A stretch of DNA of 64,000 nucleotides from Mesorhizobium sp. Root552. Its GTDB lineage: Bacteria > Pseudomonadota > Alphaproteobacteria > Rhizobiales > Rhizobiaceae. The stretch covers positions 43,284 to 107,283 of the forward strand of contig NZ_LMFV01000056.1 in NCBI RefSeq assembly GCF_001427285.1. Direction: 5' to 3'. Positions within the stretch are counted from its first letter, which is position 1. Every line of letters starts with the position of its first letter. The position numbers and the translations under genes are program-made. The notes under the pieces were generated by a model. It saw only the letters and a list, made by a program, of their open reading frames with translations. It was not told the origin of the DNA and ran no database searches. Shown one piece after another: positions 1 to 10,016 of the stretch.

Positions 1-410
1 CCGGTGACCGTTGCCCGGTGCGCAGCCGGTTCCCGCAAGAGCGATGGGCGGATTATGGGAGAGACGCGGGAGGGTGGGGATAAGTAGGGTGGAGGTGTCT
101 GCTTAGAGGCGTGATTTGTCCACCATTCAATCAGAAACCTCATGGGACCCACACCCCCCTCTGGCCTGCCGGCCATCTCCCCCTCAGGTGGGGAGATCAC
201 CCGATTGCCATGCTTTCATCCAGTACTGCGGATACGGAGGCGGCTATAAGCTTGAAGCTGCCGATCTCCCCCCTTGAGGGGGAGATGGCCGGCAGGCCAG
301 AGGGGGGTGCCTGGCGAGGAAAGCGACCCGCAAAGCGTACCAGCCCGCCCCACATAGGAGAAGGTGGCCGAGCGCAGCGAAGTCGCGGATGAGGGGTTTC
401 GAGTGCTCCC
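1..410. other. Gene-free leader region with dispersed repeats
   Basis: No credible gene lies in this stretch before the tdh stop codon. Positions 1-150 show nothing recognisable. Positions 152-309 hold a large inverted repeat. About 356-400 is a short GC-rich motif that, from memory, recurs between genes in rhizobial genomes. A 93-codon open frame at 111-392 runs through the repeats and looks like a chance frame. Confidence 0.7.
152..309. repeat. Intergenic palindromic element, 47-bp arms
   Basis: The left arm (152-198) and right arm (263-309) are reverse complements over 47 bases with only two or so mismatches, around a 64-base spacer. The arm starts CACCCCCCTCTGGCCTGCCG. Transcribed from either strand it would fold into a very stable hairpin. 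This looks like one of the dispersed intergenic palindromes common in Rhizobiales; that family assignment is from memory. There is no transposase and no visible target-site duplication. Confidence 0.8.
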
Positions 411-1445
<1,035 letters not shown>

Positions 1446-1475
1446 TTTCTTGGTCCTGCAAGTTGTTGAATTGGA

Positions 1476-2663
1476 TCAGGCAATCACGCCAAGTTCACGG
1501 CCGACCGCTGCGAACGCCTCGACGGCACGATCGATATCGGCACTCGAATGCGCGGCGGACATCTGTGTGCGGATACGTGCCTGCCCCTTCGGCACGACCG
1601 GGAACGAGAAGCCAATGACATAGATGCCGCGCTTCAGCATCCGCGCCGCCATTTCCTGCGCAAGGGCGGCGTCGCCGAGCATCACCGGGATAATGGGGTG
1701 ATCTGCACCGGCCAGCGTGAAGCCAAGCTTGCCCATCGAAGAACGGAAGCGGGCAGCGTTGTCGTAGAGCTTGCGGCGCAGGCCATCGCCCTCGGCAACC
1801 AGATCCAGCACACGGATCGAAGCGGCGGCAATGGCCGGCATCAGCGTGTTCGAGAAAAGGTAAGGCCGCGAGCGTTGCCGCAACCAGTCCACCACCTGCC
1901 GCTTGCCGGATGTATAACCGCCCGATGCCCCACCAAGCGCCTTGCCTAGCGTGCCGGTGATGATGTCCACCCTGCCCTCGACGCCGCAATGCTCCGCCGA
2001 TCCGCGCCCATTCCTGCCGACAAAGCCGACGGCATGGCTGTCGTCGACCACAACCATTGCGCCATACTTCTCGGCGAGGTCGCAAACGCCTTTCAGGTTG
2101 GCGATGATGCCATCCATCGAGAATACGCCGTCCGTGGCGATCAGCTTGAAGCGGCTGCCCTCGGCCTTATTCAGCTCTTCTTCAAGGGCTGCCATGTCGT
2201 TGTTGGCATAGCGGAACCGTCTGGCCTTCGACAGGCGCACGCCATCGATGATCGAGGCATGATTGAGTGCGTCGGAGATGACGGCGTCTTCTTCGCCGAG
2301 CAGCGTTTCGAACAGGCCGCCATTGGCATCGAAGCAGGAGCCGTAGAGGATCGTATCCTCCATGCCGAGAAAGCTGGAAATGCGCGCTTCCAGTTGCTTG
2401 TGTTCTTCCTGCGTGCCGCAGATGAAACGCACCGAGGCCATGCCGTATCCGTATCGATCCAGCGCCTTGGTTGCAGCCGACCGCAGTTCGGGGCTGTCAG
2501 CCAGACCCAGGTAGTTGTTCGCGCAGAAGTTCAGGACCTTCTCGGCACCTACCTCGATTTCCGCCGATTGCATCGAGGTGATGACCCGCTCGGACTTGTA
2601 GAGTCCCGCCGCTTTCAAAGCCTCAAGCTCACCATCGAGATGGGAAAGGAATGCTGCTGTCAT
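1476..2663 (-). CDS. kbl: Glycine C-acetyltransferase (2-amino-3-ketobutyrate CoA ligase)
   Basis: A 395-residue PLP enzyme of the alpha-oxoamine synthase family. It cleaves 2-amino-3-ketobutyrate with CoA to glycine and acetyl-CoA, completing threonine breakdown begun by the adjacent tdh product. Visible family signatures are [10 protein letters not shown] near the N-terminus, the [11 protein letters not shown] stretch and the PLP-lysine region [16 protein letters not shown] chose the ATG at 2663 because it gives the usual family N-terminus and has AGGATAAG just upstream; an in-frame start at 2717 would add 18 unsupported residues. Confidence 0.96.
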   Translation of the reverse strand: MTAAFLSHLDGELEALKAAGLYKSERVITSMQSAEIEVGAEKVLNFCANNYLGLADSPELRSAATKALDRYGYGMASVRFICGTQEEHKQLEARISSFLGMEDTILYGSCFDANGGLFETLLGEEDAVISDALNHASIIDGVRLSKARRFRYANNDMAALEEELNKAEGSRFKLIATDGVFSMDGIIANLKGVCDLAEKYGAMVVVDDSHAVGFVGRNGRGSAEHCGVEGRVDIITGTLGKALGGASGGYTSGKRQVVDWLRQRSRPYLFSNTLMPAIAAASIRVLDLVAEGDGLRRKLYDNAARFRSSMGKLGFTLAGADHPIIPVMLGDAALAQEMAARMLKRGIYVIGFSFPVVPKGQARIRTQMSAAHSSADIDRAVEAFAAVGRELGVIA

Positions 2664-2956
2664 GATCTTATCCTGATTGACGTCACGACTGTCGCGCCGC
2701 CCAAATGAAAAATCCACTCGAAATGCGCCTGCAGGAAGCGGCGAAAGCGACGTGGAACTCTGCCCTTGCAGTAGGCTTCAACGAACGATTTGGCAAACAA
2801 ATGAAAAGTGAATCGACCGCGGAAAGCAGGCGATAACCATTCCGTCAGCTTCTGGTTACGTTTGGCCTGCAAACGCTGCGGTTTCTCGTCCTGTTAACCT
2901 CTTTTCTGCGAGGGTGCCGACTAGTGGAATCCGTGTGATTGAAAGCGTTCCGGAGC

Positions 2957-5032
2957 ATGTCGCAGCAGCCAGTCCAAGCCGTCTCAGGCAGGCTCGTCTT
3001 CCTCATCAAAAGCGCATACTGGATCGCCCTGCTGATCATAGCGGCAATGGCGCTTGCTTCGTTCATCCTGCTGCAGCAGATGATGACCGCGCAGCAGCAC
3101 GACAAGGCGTTGCTCGATATCGTCTCGACGCAAAAGACGCTGTCACAGCGCATCGTTTTCCTTGCTGGCGCTGCCGAGACATCGAGCCGTGACAAGCAGC
3201 CGGCGCTCGTTGCATCTCTCAAGGACGCAACCAACCTGTTCGAAGCCAACTACGATCTCCTGCTCGCCCAGACCGGGGTGAACCAGGAGGCCACGGCTCG
3301 CATCAATCCTGGCTCAATCGAAGACGTGCTGTTTTCGAAGCCGTTTCACCTCGACTACTTCACCGTCAGTCTTACCGCGAATGGCCGCCGCTTGGTCTCA
3401 GCCTTCGAGACAGTCCTGAACATCGGCCCTGCTGGCCAGGGCTACAAGGGCGGGAATGGCAACGTCCCGCTCGACGCTTCGGTCGCCAATGCCACCCTGT
3501 CCGGCTATGCGGAACTTGGCAAGCGCCTTGGCGAACAGGCCAATGTCCGTTCGCAGAACCTGCTCGACCTGCACCGCAAGCTCTTCTTCGCCACGCTCGG
3601 CGTGTTGGTCATGGTGGCGCTGTTCATCTTCCGGCCGATGTCCAACGCAATCCTGCGCAAGACGCACGAACTCGTCGATGCGCGCAATTCGATGGCGTTC
3701 ATCGCCGTCCATGATGGGCTGACGGGTCTGCATAATCGCAGCTTCCTGACCGACCACTTCGATACCCTCATCAAGGGAGCCAAACGTCGGCGCGAACGCA
3801 TCGCCGTTATCCAGTTCGATCTCGATCGCTTCAAGCAGATCAACGACACGCTCGGACATGCTGCGGGTGATTACGTTCTTGTGGTGACTGCGCAGCGCAT
3901 GCGCGACTCCTGCCGCGCTTCCGATCTGTGCGTGCGTCTTGGTGGCGACGAGTTCGTCATGGTGCTGAATGGCGCTGGTACGACGCAGGACATCGACATG
4001 TTGGCGACGCGCATCCTCGCCAATATCAACGAGCCGGTGGTCTTCCAGGGCGTGACTATCTTCCCCGGCGCCAGCGCCGGTATTGCCGTCTACCCGGTCG
4101 ACGCGGACAACGCGCAGGATCTCATGGTCCATGCCGATCTGGCGCTTTATTGTGCCAAGAAACAAGGCGGGGGCGCCTTTTCCTTCTTTTCGGAGGAATT
4201 GCGGCGTGAACTCGAAAACCGCAAGCAGCTCGAACAGGACATCCGCGTCGCCATCGCCGAAAAGGCGTTCCAGGTTTATTTCCAGCCGCAGGTTTCACTC
4301 ACCGATGGCCGCATCACCGGCGTGGAAGCGCTGGTGCGCTGGCAGCACCCGACGCGCGGCATGATCTCGCCCGGCGAGTTCATCCCGATCGCCGAAAAAT
4401 GCGGCTACATGTCCGGCGTCGGCCGCATCGTCATCACCAAGGCGATCAGCGAGGCCGCGGAGTGGTATCGGGCAGGCATTGCCTTTGGTCGCCTCGCCGT
4501 CAACGTGTCAGGCGGAGAGCTGCGGGAAATCGACTTCGATGCTTTCCTGTTCGACACGCTTGAACGCGCCGGGCTGCCGCCGCAAAAGCTGTCTCTGGAG
4601 ATCGTAGAATCCGTCATTCTCGACGACGAAAAGACAGGTATTGCCGCAAAGCTGCGCCATATCCGTGCTGCCGGCGTGCATCTTGAACTCGATGATTTCG
4701 GTACTGGCTACGCTTCTCTCAGCCACGTCAACCCGAATGAGATCGACCGCCTCAAGATCGACCGACGGTTCGTGCAGCGCATCAACGAAAACGGCGACAA
4801 CTCCAAGATCGTGCGCGCCATTACCGAACTGGCGCGCGGGCTTGGTATCTCCATCGTCGCCGAGGGTGCGGAAACGGAAGCCGAACTGAATTCACTGATG
4901 GCAATCGGTTGCGACCAGGTGCAGGGCTATTCCATCGCCTTCCCCATGCCCCAGGAGCAAGCGCGGAAATGGCTGGAATCCCGTCGGCAGGCTCCGCAAA
5001 AGCTCAAGGTCGTCCAGGGCCACATCGCATAG
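2957..5032 (+). CDS. Membrane-anchored GGDEF/EAL cyclic-di-GMP protein
   Basis: A 691-residue dual protein for cyclic-di-GMP synthesis and breakdown. An N-terminal membrane helix is followed by a sensor region of about 160 residues containing TQKTLSQRIVFLA, which resembles the PilJ-type helical sensor of chemoreceptors, then a second membrane helix. The GGDEF motif is intact at about residues 329-333. The EAL motif is intact at about 457-459, with a later DDFGTG metal motif, so both activities may be live. A TTG at 2939 is an alternative start with a reasonable GGA upstream. The gene stands alone, divergent from kbl-tdh. The signal sensed cannot be read from sequence. Confidence 0.9.
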   Translation: MSQQPVQAVSGRLVFLIKSAYWIALLIIAAMALASFILLQQMMTAQQHDKALLDIVSTQKTLSQRIVFLAGAAETSSRDKQPALVASLKDATNLFEANYDLLLAQTGVNQEATARINPGSIEDVLFSKPFHLDYFTVSLTANGRRLVSAFETVLNIGPAGQGYKGGNGNVPLDASVANATLSGYAELGKRLGEQANVRSQNLLDLHRKLFFATLGVLVMVALFIFRPMSNAILRKTHELVDARNSMAFIAVHDGLTGLHNRSFLTDHFDTLIKGAKRRRERIAVIQFDLDRFKQINDTLGHAAGDYVLVVTAQRMRDSCRASDLCVRLGGDEFVMVLNGAGTTQDIDMLATRILANINEPVVFQGVTIFPGASAGIAVYPVDADNAQDLMVHADLALYCAKKQGGGAFSFFSEELRRELENRKQLEQDIRVAIAEKAFQVYFQPQVSLTDGRITGVEALVRWQHPTRGMISPGEFIPIAEKCGYMSGVGRIVITKAISEAAEWYRAGIAFGRLAVNVSGGELREIDFDAFLFDTLERAGLPPQKLSLEIVESVILDDEKTGIAAKLRHIRAAGVHLELDDFGTGYASLSHVNPNEIDRLKIDRRFVQRINENGDNSKIVRAITELARGLGISIVAEGAETEAELNSLMAIGCDQVQGYSIAFPMPQEQARKWLESRRQAPQKLKVVQGHIA

Positions 5033-5073
5033 CGATCGGTAGGAATGAGCGTCGGGAACCTGTTGCGGTTGTC

Positions 5074-7119
5074 CTAGATGCGTATCCCGTAGCGAATTCC
5101 ATCATAGATCGAGGCATGGATATTGCGCGATGCCACCGCGTCGCCGATGCGGAAAACGATGAAGCTGCTGTCGGGATTGCCGGTGGGGAAGATGTCTCCA
5201 CCCGTGACAAGGCGCTCGTAATCGACGGCACCGAGGTTGCGCGACAAGGGCTTCAAGGCAAGATAGAGATCGTCCAACGGTGCTGTGCCGTGCTCGACAA
5301 CAATCTGGTCGACGCGGCGCTCGGCACTCCAGCCTTCCGCGAAATCGGAGGCCAGCGTCGCAACCAACTGGTTTCCGTCGCGCCTCACCGCTCGCAGCCG
5401 CGTGTTGATGGTGATTGTAACGCCCTTCTCATGGAACGAGCGCATATAGGGGACATGGTTCATGCCACCCATTTCCGGCGCGAAGAAGCGTTCAGGCGAT
5501 ACGAGTTCCAGTTTTGAGCCCGCACCGGCGATCAGCTCGGCGGCACCCATGCCCTGGTGTCCACCATTGTCGTCGTAAAGCAGGACATTCTCCGCCGGCT
5601 TGATCGAGCCGGCCATGATATCCCAACTCGATGTGACAAGGTCATCGCCAGCGGCAAGCGGCGGATTTTGTGGCAAACCGCCGGTGGCAATCACAACGAC
5701 ATCCGGGGCAAGTGCCAGGACATCGTCAGCCTCAGCCCAGGTGTCGTAGCGGATTTCCACGCCGAGACGTTCAAGTTCAGCCAGCCGCCAATCGACTATT
5801 CCGATAAGCTCCTTCCGGCGCGGGTTTTGAGCGGCAAGACGTACCTGCCCCCCTGCCTGCCCGGATGCTTCCAGCACGACCACCTCGTGGCCGCGTTCGG
5901 CGGTTACACGAGCCGCTTCAAGACCGGCGGCGCCGGCCCCGACTACAACGATCTTCCGGCGTGGGCCGTCTGTCTTTAGAATGGTATGCGGGATGGATGC
6001 CTCGCGCCCCGTTGCGGCGTTGTGAACGCAAAGCGCTTCGCCACCTTCATAGATGCGATCAAGGCAATAGGTAGCGCCCACGCATGGTCTGATCTCGTGC
6101 TCGCGTCCTTCCATAACTTTGCGGATAATATGTGGGTCGGCGATATGCGCGCGGGTCATGCCGACCATATCAAGCTTGCCGTTCGCGATGGCATGCCGGG
6201 CCGTAGCGACATCAGAAATGCGAGCCGCGTGGAAGGTCGGGAACTTGGTCGCGGCCCGCACCTCCCCGGCAAAGTCGAGATGCGGCGAGGAGCGCATGCC
6301 GGTGACCGGGATAACCTTGGTCAGGGCCGCATCCGTCTCGATCGAACCACGAATAATGTTGAGGAAATCGACCTTGCCGGATTTGGCCAGTTGCTGCGCG
6401 ATTTCCACGCCTTCCTGCCTCGAAAGGCCGGCTGCGAAATCTTCGTCGGCAACCAACCGGATGCCGACAACAAATTTCTCGCCGACAGCAGCGCGAACCG
6501 CATCCAGGACCATATCGGTAAAGCGCAGTCGGTTGTTCAGCGTGCCGCCGAATTGATCATCGCGGTGATTGGTGGCCGGTGACCAGAAGCCGTCCATTAA
6601 GTGGCCGTAGGCTTCGAATTCGATGCCATCGAGGCCTGCTGCCTGGCAGCGCTGAGCGGCTGAAGCATAATCCTTGACGATGCGCTCGATATCCCAATCT
6701 TCGATTGTCTTGGGGAATGCCCGATGCGCAGGCTCCCGCACTGGTGAAGCCGATAGTACGGGTAGCCAATCCGCCTTGTTCCATCCGGTGCGGCGACCAA
6801 GATGCGTGATCTGGATCATCACCTTGCAATCATGCTCGTGGCAGGCGTCGGCAAGTTCCGAGAGCCACGGGACGATTGCATCGTCGTAGACATGCAAATT
6901 GCCGAACGCGGCCGGGCTGTCGCGTGAAACGATGGCCGAGCCGGCGGTCATCGTCAGTGCCATTCCGCCCTTGGCTTTCTCTGCGTGATAGAGGCGATAG
7001 CGCTCCTTTGGCATACCGTCTTCGGAATAGGCCGGCTCGTGACTGGTCGACATGACGCGGTTCTTCAGCGTCAAGTGCTTGAGTTGATAAGGCTGGAGGA
7101 GCGGATCGTTGCTGGCCAT
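5074..7119 (-). CDS. TMADH/2,4-dienoyl-CoA-reductase-type NADH:flavin oxidoreductase
   Basis: A 681-residue flavoprotein with an N-terminal old-yellow-enzyme barrel (about 1-375) and a C-terminal pyridine-nucleotide-disulfide-type domain with a dinucleotide motif GAGAAG at 394-399. This is the architecture of trimethylamine, dimethylglycine and stachydrine demethylating enzymes as well as dienoyl-CoA reductase. The Fe-S region reads C346-V-G-A349-T-Y-C352, then C364. Trimethylamine dehydrogenase has four cysteines there, so the second is replaced by alanine. Together with the nearby MttB homologue, the context favours N-methyl (betaine or methylamine) demethylation over fatty-acid reduction. 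The substrate is not determined. Confidence 0.85.
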   Translation of the reverse strand: MASNDPLLQPYQLKHLTLKNRVMSTSHEPAYSEDGMPKERYRLYHAEKAKGGMALTMTAGSAIVSRDSPAAFGNLHVYDDAIVPWLSELADACHEHDCKVMIQITHLGRRTGWNKADWLPVLSASPVREPAHRAFPKTIEDWDIERIVKDYASAAQRCQAAGLDGIEFEAYGHLMDGFWSPATNHRDDQFGGTLNNRLRFTDMVLDAVRAAVGEKFVVGIRLVADEDFAAGLSRQEGVEIAQQLAKSGKVDFLNIIRGSIETDAALTKVIPVTGMRSSPHLDFAGEVRAATKFPTFHAARISDVATARHAIANGKLDMVGMTRAHIADPHIIRKVMEGREHEIRPCVGATYCLDRIYEGGEALCVHNAATGREASIPHTILKTDGPRRKIVVVGAGAAGLEAARVTAERGHEVVVLEASGQAGGQVRLAAQNPRRKELIGIVDWRLAELERLGVEIRYDTWAEADDVLALAPDVVVIATGGLPQNPPLAAGDDLVTSSWDIMAGSIKPAENVLLYDDNGGHQGMGAAELIAGAGSKLELVSPERFFAPEMGGMNHVPYMRSFHEKGVTITINTRLRAVRRDGNQLVATLASDFAEGWSAERRVDQIVVEHGTAPLDDLYLALKPLSRNLGAVDYERLVTGGDIFPTGNPDSSFIVFRIGDAVASRNIHASIYDGIRYGIRI

Positions 7120-7188
7120 CGTTTTCTCACTTTATGATCGATGCTGGCTGTGCCATCCCCTGCATGCCCCGAAACTTCAGAGCATCCT

Positions 7189-7650
7189 ATGACAGAGAGC
7201 GAACACCTTACCCAACTCGGCGCCAGAGTCGTGGCGCCAGAGAACCCTGATCAGGCAGTCCTGGAAACTGTTCCATTCGCAAGAGGCGACGGCCCGCCTG
7301 CCATCGTGCGCTTCACCTGTCCGGAATTCACCTCGCTGTGCCCGGTCACCGGACAACCGGACTTCGCTCACATCGTCATCGACTACGCACCGGACACTTT
7401 GCTGGTGGAATCGAAGTCCCTGAAGCTGTTCATGGTTTCGTTTCGCAACCACGGTGCATTCCATGAGGAATGCACGGTCATGATCGGCAGGCGCATTGTC
7501 GCTGCCACCAAGCCGCTGTGGCTGCGCGTGGGCGGCTACTGGTTTCCGCGTGGCGGCATCCCTATCGATGTCTTCTGGCAGACAGGGACGCCGCCTGAAG
7601 GGGCTTGGCTGCCTGAAACGGGAGTGGCCCCGTATCGAGGCCGGGGGTAA
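7189..7650 (+). CDS. queF: NADPH-dependent 7-cyano-7-deazaguanine reductase (QueF)
   Basis: A 153-residue single-domain QueF of the short type. It reduces preQ0 to preQ1 in queuosine tRNA-modification biosynthesis. The catalytic cysteine and aspartate are in [13 protein letters not shown] (Cys51, Asp58). The QueF signature ESKSLKL is at 74-80, with a Glu-Glu pair near 93-94. The ATG at 7189 matches the family length; an upstream in-frame start at 7141 would add 16 residues with no homology feel. The gene sits alone on the plus strand between minus-strand genes, and no preQ1-type riboswitch is evident upstream. Confidence 0.95.
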   Translation: MTESEHLTQLGARVVAPENPDQAVLETVPFARGDGPPAIVRFTCPEFTSLCPVTGQPDFAHIVIDYAPDTLLVESKSLKLFMVSFRNHGAFHEECTVMIGRRIVAATKPLWLRVGGYWFPRGGIPIDVFWQTGTPPEGAWLPETGVAPYRGRG

Positions 7651-7691
7651 TTGAACAAGCCGGACGGAAATCGCGCCCGATGAAGCCCGGC

Positions 7692-8162
7692 TTACTCCGG
7701 TTGGCCCGAAACACATTCCAATTCGCTCAAGCGCCAGCCGTTGGTCTTTGAGGCGATATCGGAGATTTTCCACTTGCCGTCGATTTTCGTCAGTGACCAC
7801 ACCATTTCGCGGTCTGCACCCTCGCCATCCGGAAACAGGCTGAATGTGGCGGTGACCTCGGCGGCGTCTCCGTTCACGACCTCCGAAATCTTCAGTGTCT
7901 TTGTCAGTTGATCCTGATCGAAATCCTGGGCATCCAGCGCCGGATCGGCATCGATGCACGGAATTGCGTCGGCGCTTTCCAATGCCTTGTCGTTCTGCTC
8001 GAAAAGCTTCGTTACAGGTTCTATAAACCGGTCTCGATATTTGGCATCCGCCACGAACCTTTCGGAGGAATAAAAGAACTTCACTGCATCCGACGCTGGT
8101 CCGGCTACCGCTAACGCCGACATCGAAAGGAAGAAGGTGGCGGCGAGCAACGGCAGTTTCAT
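7692..8162 (-). CDS. Secreted hypothetical protein
   Basis: A 156-residue protein with a clear N-terminal signal peptide (MKLPLLAATFFLSMSALAVAG), probably cleaved near residue 20, so periplasmic. The mature part contains LTKIDGKWKISDI, typical of small periplasmic proteins of the DUF3828 or NTF2-like kind; I only suspect that relation. It begins 30 bp after the mttB-like gene on the same strand, so the two are probably cotranscribed. Its stop faces the queF stop 41 bp away. Function is not recognised. Confidence 0.7.
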   Translation of the reverse strand: MKLPLLAATFFLSMSALAVAGPASDAVKFFYSSERFVADAKYRDRFIEPVTKLFEQNDKALESADAIPCIDADPALDAQDFDQDQLTKTLKISEVVNGDAAEVTATFSLFPDGEGADREMVWSLTKIDGKWKISDIASKTNGWRLSELECVSGQPE

Positions 8163-8192
8163 CTTTATCCCCTCGATGATGAAGCAACTCCG

Positions 8193-9755
8193 TCAGTACC
8201 ACGCGTCCTGCATCTCGGCTTTTTTGCGACCAATGAAATCCTTCAGCGCGTCATCAACAGCTTCATCAAGCGGTGGCGGCTCATAGTCGGCGAGAGCTTT
8301 TTTCCAGCGGCGATTGGCGCGCTTGGCTGCATCCTCCGAACCGGCCGCCTCCCATTTCTCGAATGGTTCGTTGTCGGCGATCTCCGAATCCCAGAACGCG
8401 GTCTCATAGTTCGCCAATGTGTGCGCGCTACCGAAGAAATGGCTGCCGGGCCCAACCTCGCGGAAGGCATCGAGCGCCAACTGGTTGTCATCGATCTTGA
8501 CCCCATCGAGATAGGTGTGCAGCGCGCCGCAGAAATCGGCGTCCATTACGAACTTCTCGTAGGACATCGACAAAAGCCCATCGAGGAAGCCGGCCGAATG
8601 CAGGATGAAGTTGGCGCCGCAATGGACTGCTGCCAACATCGACATCGTACCCTCATTCATTGCGTGGGCATCCGGTAATTTCGATGTGGTGAAGTTGCCT
8701 GAGCACCGAAGCGGCAGGTTCAATCTACGGGCTAGTTGCCCAATCACCATCGAGCCTATTGCCGGTTCCGGGGTGCCGAATGTCGGCGAGCCCGAACGCA
8801 GCGACATCGACGACAGGAAGTTGCCGAAGATCACGGGCGCGCCGGGACGTTCCAATTGCGTCAGCGCACAGCCGGCCATTGTCTCGGCCAGGGATTGCGC
8901 GATGGCTCCTGCGTTCGTTACCGGTCCCATCGCACCACCAAGGATAAACGGGACGATCACCGCGGCCTGGTTGGAGCGCGCGTAGGCGCGCAGCGCCGTC
9001 GTCATCGTCGCGTCCCATACGAGCGGCGAGTTTACATTGACGTTGCCTAGAATGACGCAGTTACGGTCGACAAAATCGCGCCCGAAGACGATGCGCGCCA
9101 TGTCGATCGAGTCTTCAGCCCGGCTTTCCGCGGTCACCGAGCCCATGAAAGCGCGGTCTGAATATTTGACATGGGCATAGACCATATCGAGATGGCGCTT
9201 GTTGACCGGTACGTCGACCGGCTCGCAGATCGTTCCCCCCGAATGATGGAGCCACGGAGACGACTGTGCCAATTTCACGAAATTTCGGAAATCCTCGATG
9301 GTGCCGTAGCGACGACCTTTGTCGATATCCATGACGAAAGGCGATCCATAGGCGGGCGAAAACACCACGTTCTTGCCGCCAATCTCGACTGAATTTGCCG
9401 GATTGCGCGCGTGCTGGGTGAAGCTGGCAGGCGCGGTCTTCAGAATTTCGCGTAGCATGCCCGGCTCGAACTTGACGAGCACACCGTCAATATCCGCCCC
9501 TGCGCGTTTCCAGTGCTCGAGCGCCGCCGGATCGTCGCGAAACTCAATGCCGATCTCAGCCAGAATACGGTCGGCGGTCTGCTCGATGCAAAGTAGATTT
9601 TCCTCCGACAGGACATCGTAAGTCGGAATGTTGCGGATTATGTAAGGCCGACCATGCCCTTGCTGGCCATGCGAGCGCATTTCCCTGCGGGCGCTGCGTC
9701 CGCTACGCTCACGTCGTGTGGGTTGTTCGGCTGTAGTTGCAGTTGAAGTGTTCAT
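8193..9755 (-). CDS. Trimethylamine methyltransferase (MttB) family protein, pyrrolysine-free
   Basis: A 520-residue MttB-superfamily protein. Characterised members transfer a methyl group from a quaternary or tertiary amine to a corrinoid protein. The open frame is continuous with no in-frame amber codon, so it belongs to the non-pyrrolysine branch that includes glycine betaine and proline betaine methyltransferases. Family-like stretches are HHSGGTICEPVDVPV, GAMGPVTNAGAIAQSLAE and FGTPEPAIGSM. The first 35 residues are arginine-rich, perhaps disordered. No corrinoid protein or second methyltransferase gene lies in the window. The flavin oxidoreductase at 5074-7119 is the plausible partner. 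The substrate is unknown. Confidence 0.88.
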   Translation of the reverse strand: MNTSTATTAEQPTRRERSGRSARREMRSHGQQGHGRPYIIRNIPTYDVLSEENLLCIEQTADRILAEIGIEFRDDPAALEHWKRAGADIDGVLVKFEPGMLREILKTAPASFTQHARNPANSVEIGGKNVVFSPAYGSPFVMDIDKGRRYGTIEDFRNFVKLAQSSPWLHHSGGTICEPVDVPVNKRHLDMVYAHVKYSDRAFMGSVTAESRAEDSIDMARIVFGRDFVDRNCVILGNVNVNSPLVWDATMTTALRAYARSNQAAVIVPFILGGAMGPVTNAGAIAQSLAETMAGCALTQLERPGAPVIFGNFLSSMSLRSGSPTFGTPEPAIGSMVIGQLARRLNLPLRCSGNFTTSKLPDAHAMNEGTMSMLAAVHCGANFILHSAGFLDGLLSMSYEKFVMDADFCGALHTYLDGVKIDDNQLALDAFREVGPGSHFFGSAHTLANYETAFWDSEIADNEPFEKWEAAGSEDAAKRANRRWKKALADYEPPPLDEAVDDALKDFIGRKKAEMQDAWY

Positions 9756-10016
9756 TTCGAGGCCGATCCTGAAGATACCCTCTCGTCATGCTAGTCAGAT
9801 GAAAGTGGGTTGTAACGGTAGAAAATCATGATGGTTGCCATGAGCTTTTCTTATGCGAAGCCTCAGGACCCCTGCGCTGTTCGAGGTTGATGCTTCGCGA
9901 AATATCGAACCGTAGCCCGCGAAAAGCGCCATCCAAACGAAAAGGTACGGGGATTGGGCATTGGCTGTAGCCCGTACCGCTTCCATCATCCGCCAGAATC
10001 CCGCTATTGTCGCGCC
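9756..10016. other. Divergent intergenic region with an 8-bp dyad
   Basis: The region between mttB-like and mutL holds no convincing gene. A perfect dyad, GGTACGGG at 9944-9951 and CCCGTACC at 9971-9978, lies about 40 bp before the mutL start and might be an operator or mRNA hairpin. No clear promoter was found. Confidence 0.3.

Noticed and set aside
111..392. 93-codon open frame in the leader
   Set aside because: Runs through the inverted repeat and has the proline/glycine-rich composition typical of repeat-derived false genes.
7120..7188. preQ1 riboswitch before queF
   Set aside because: I could not identify the conserved stem-loop and tail in this short leader.
8193..9755. Pyrrolysine codon in the mttB-like gene
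   Set aside because: The frame is continuous and full length without an in-frame amber, so it is the non-pyrrolysine branch.
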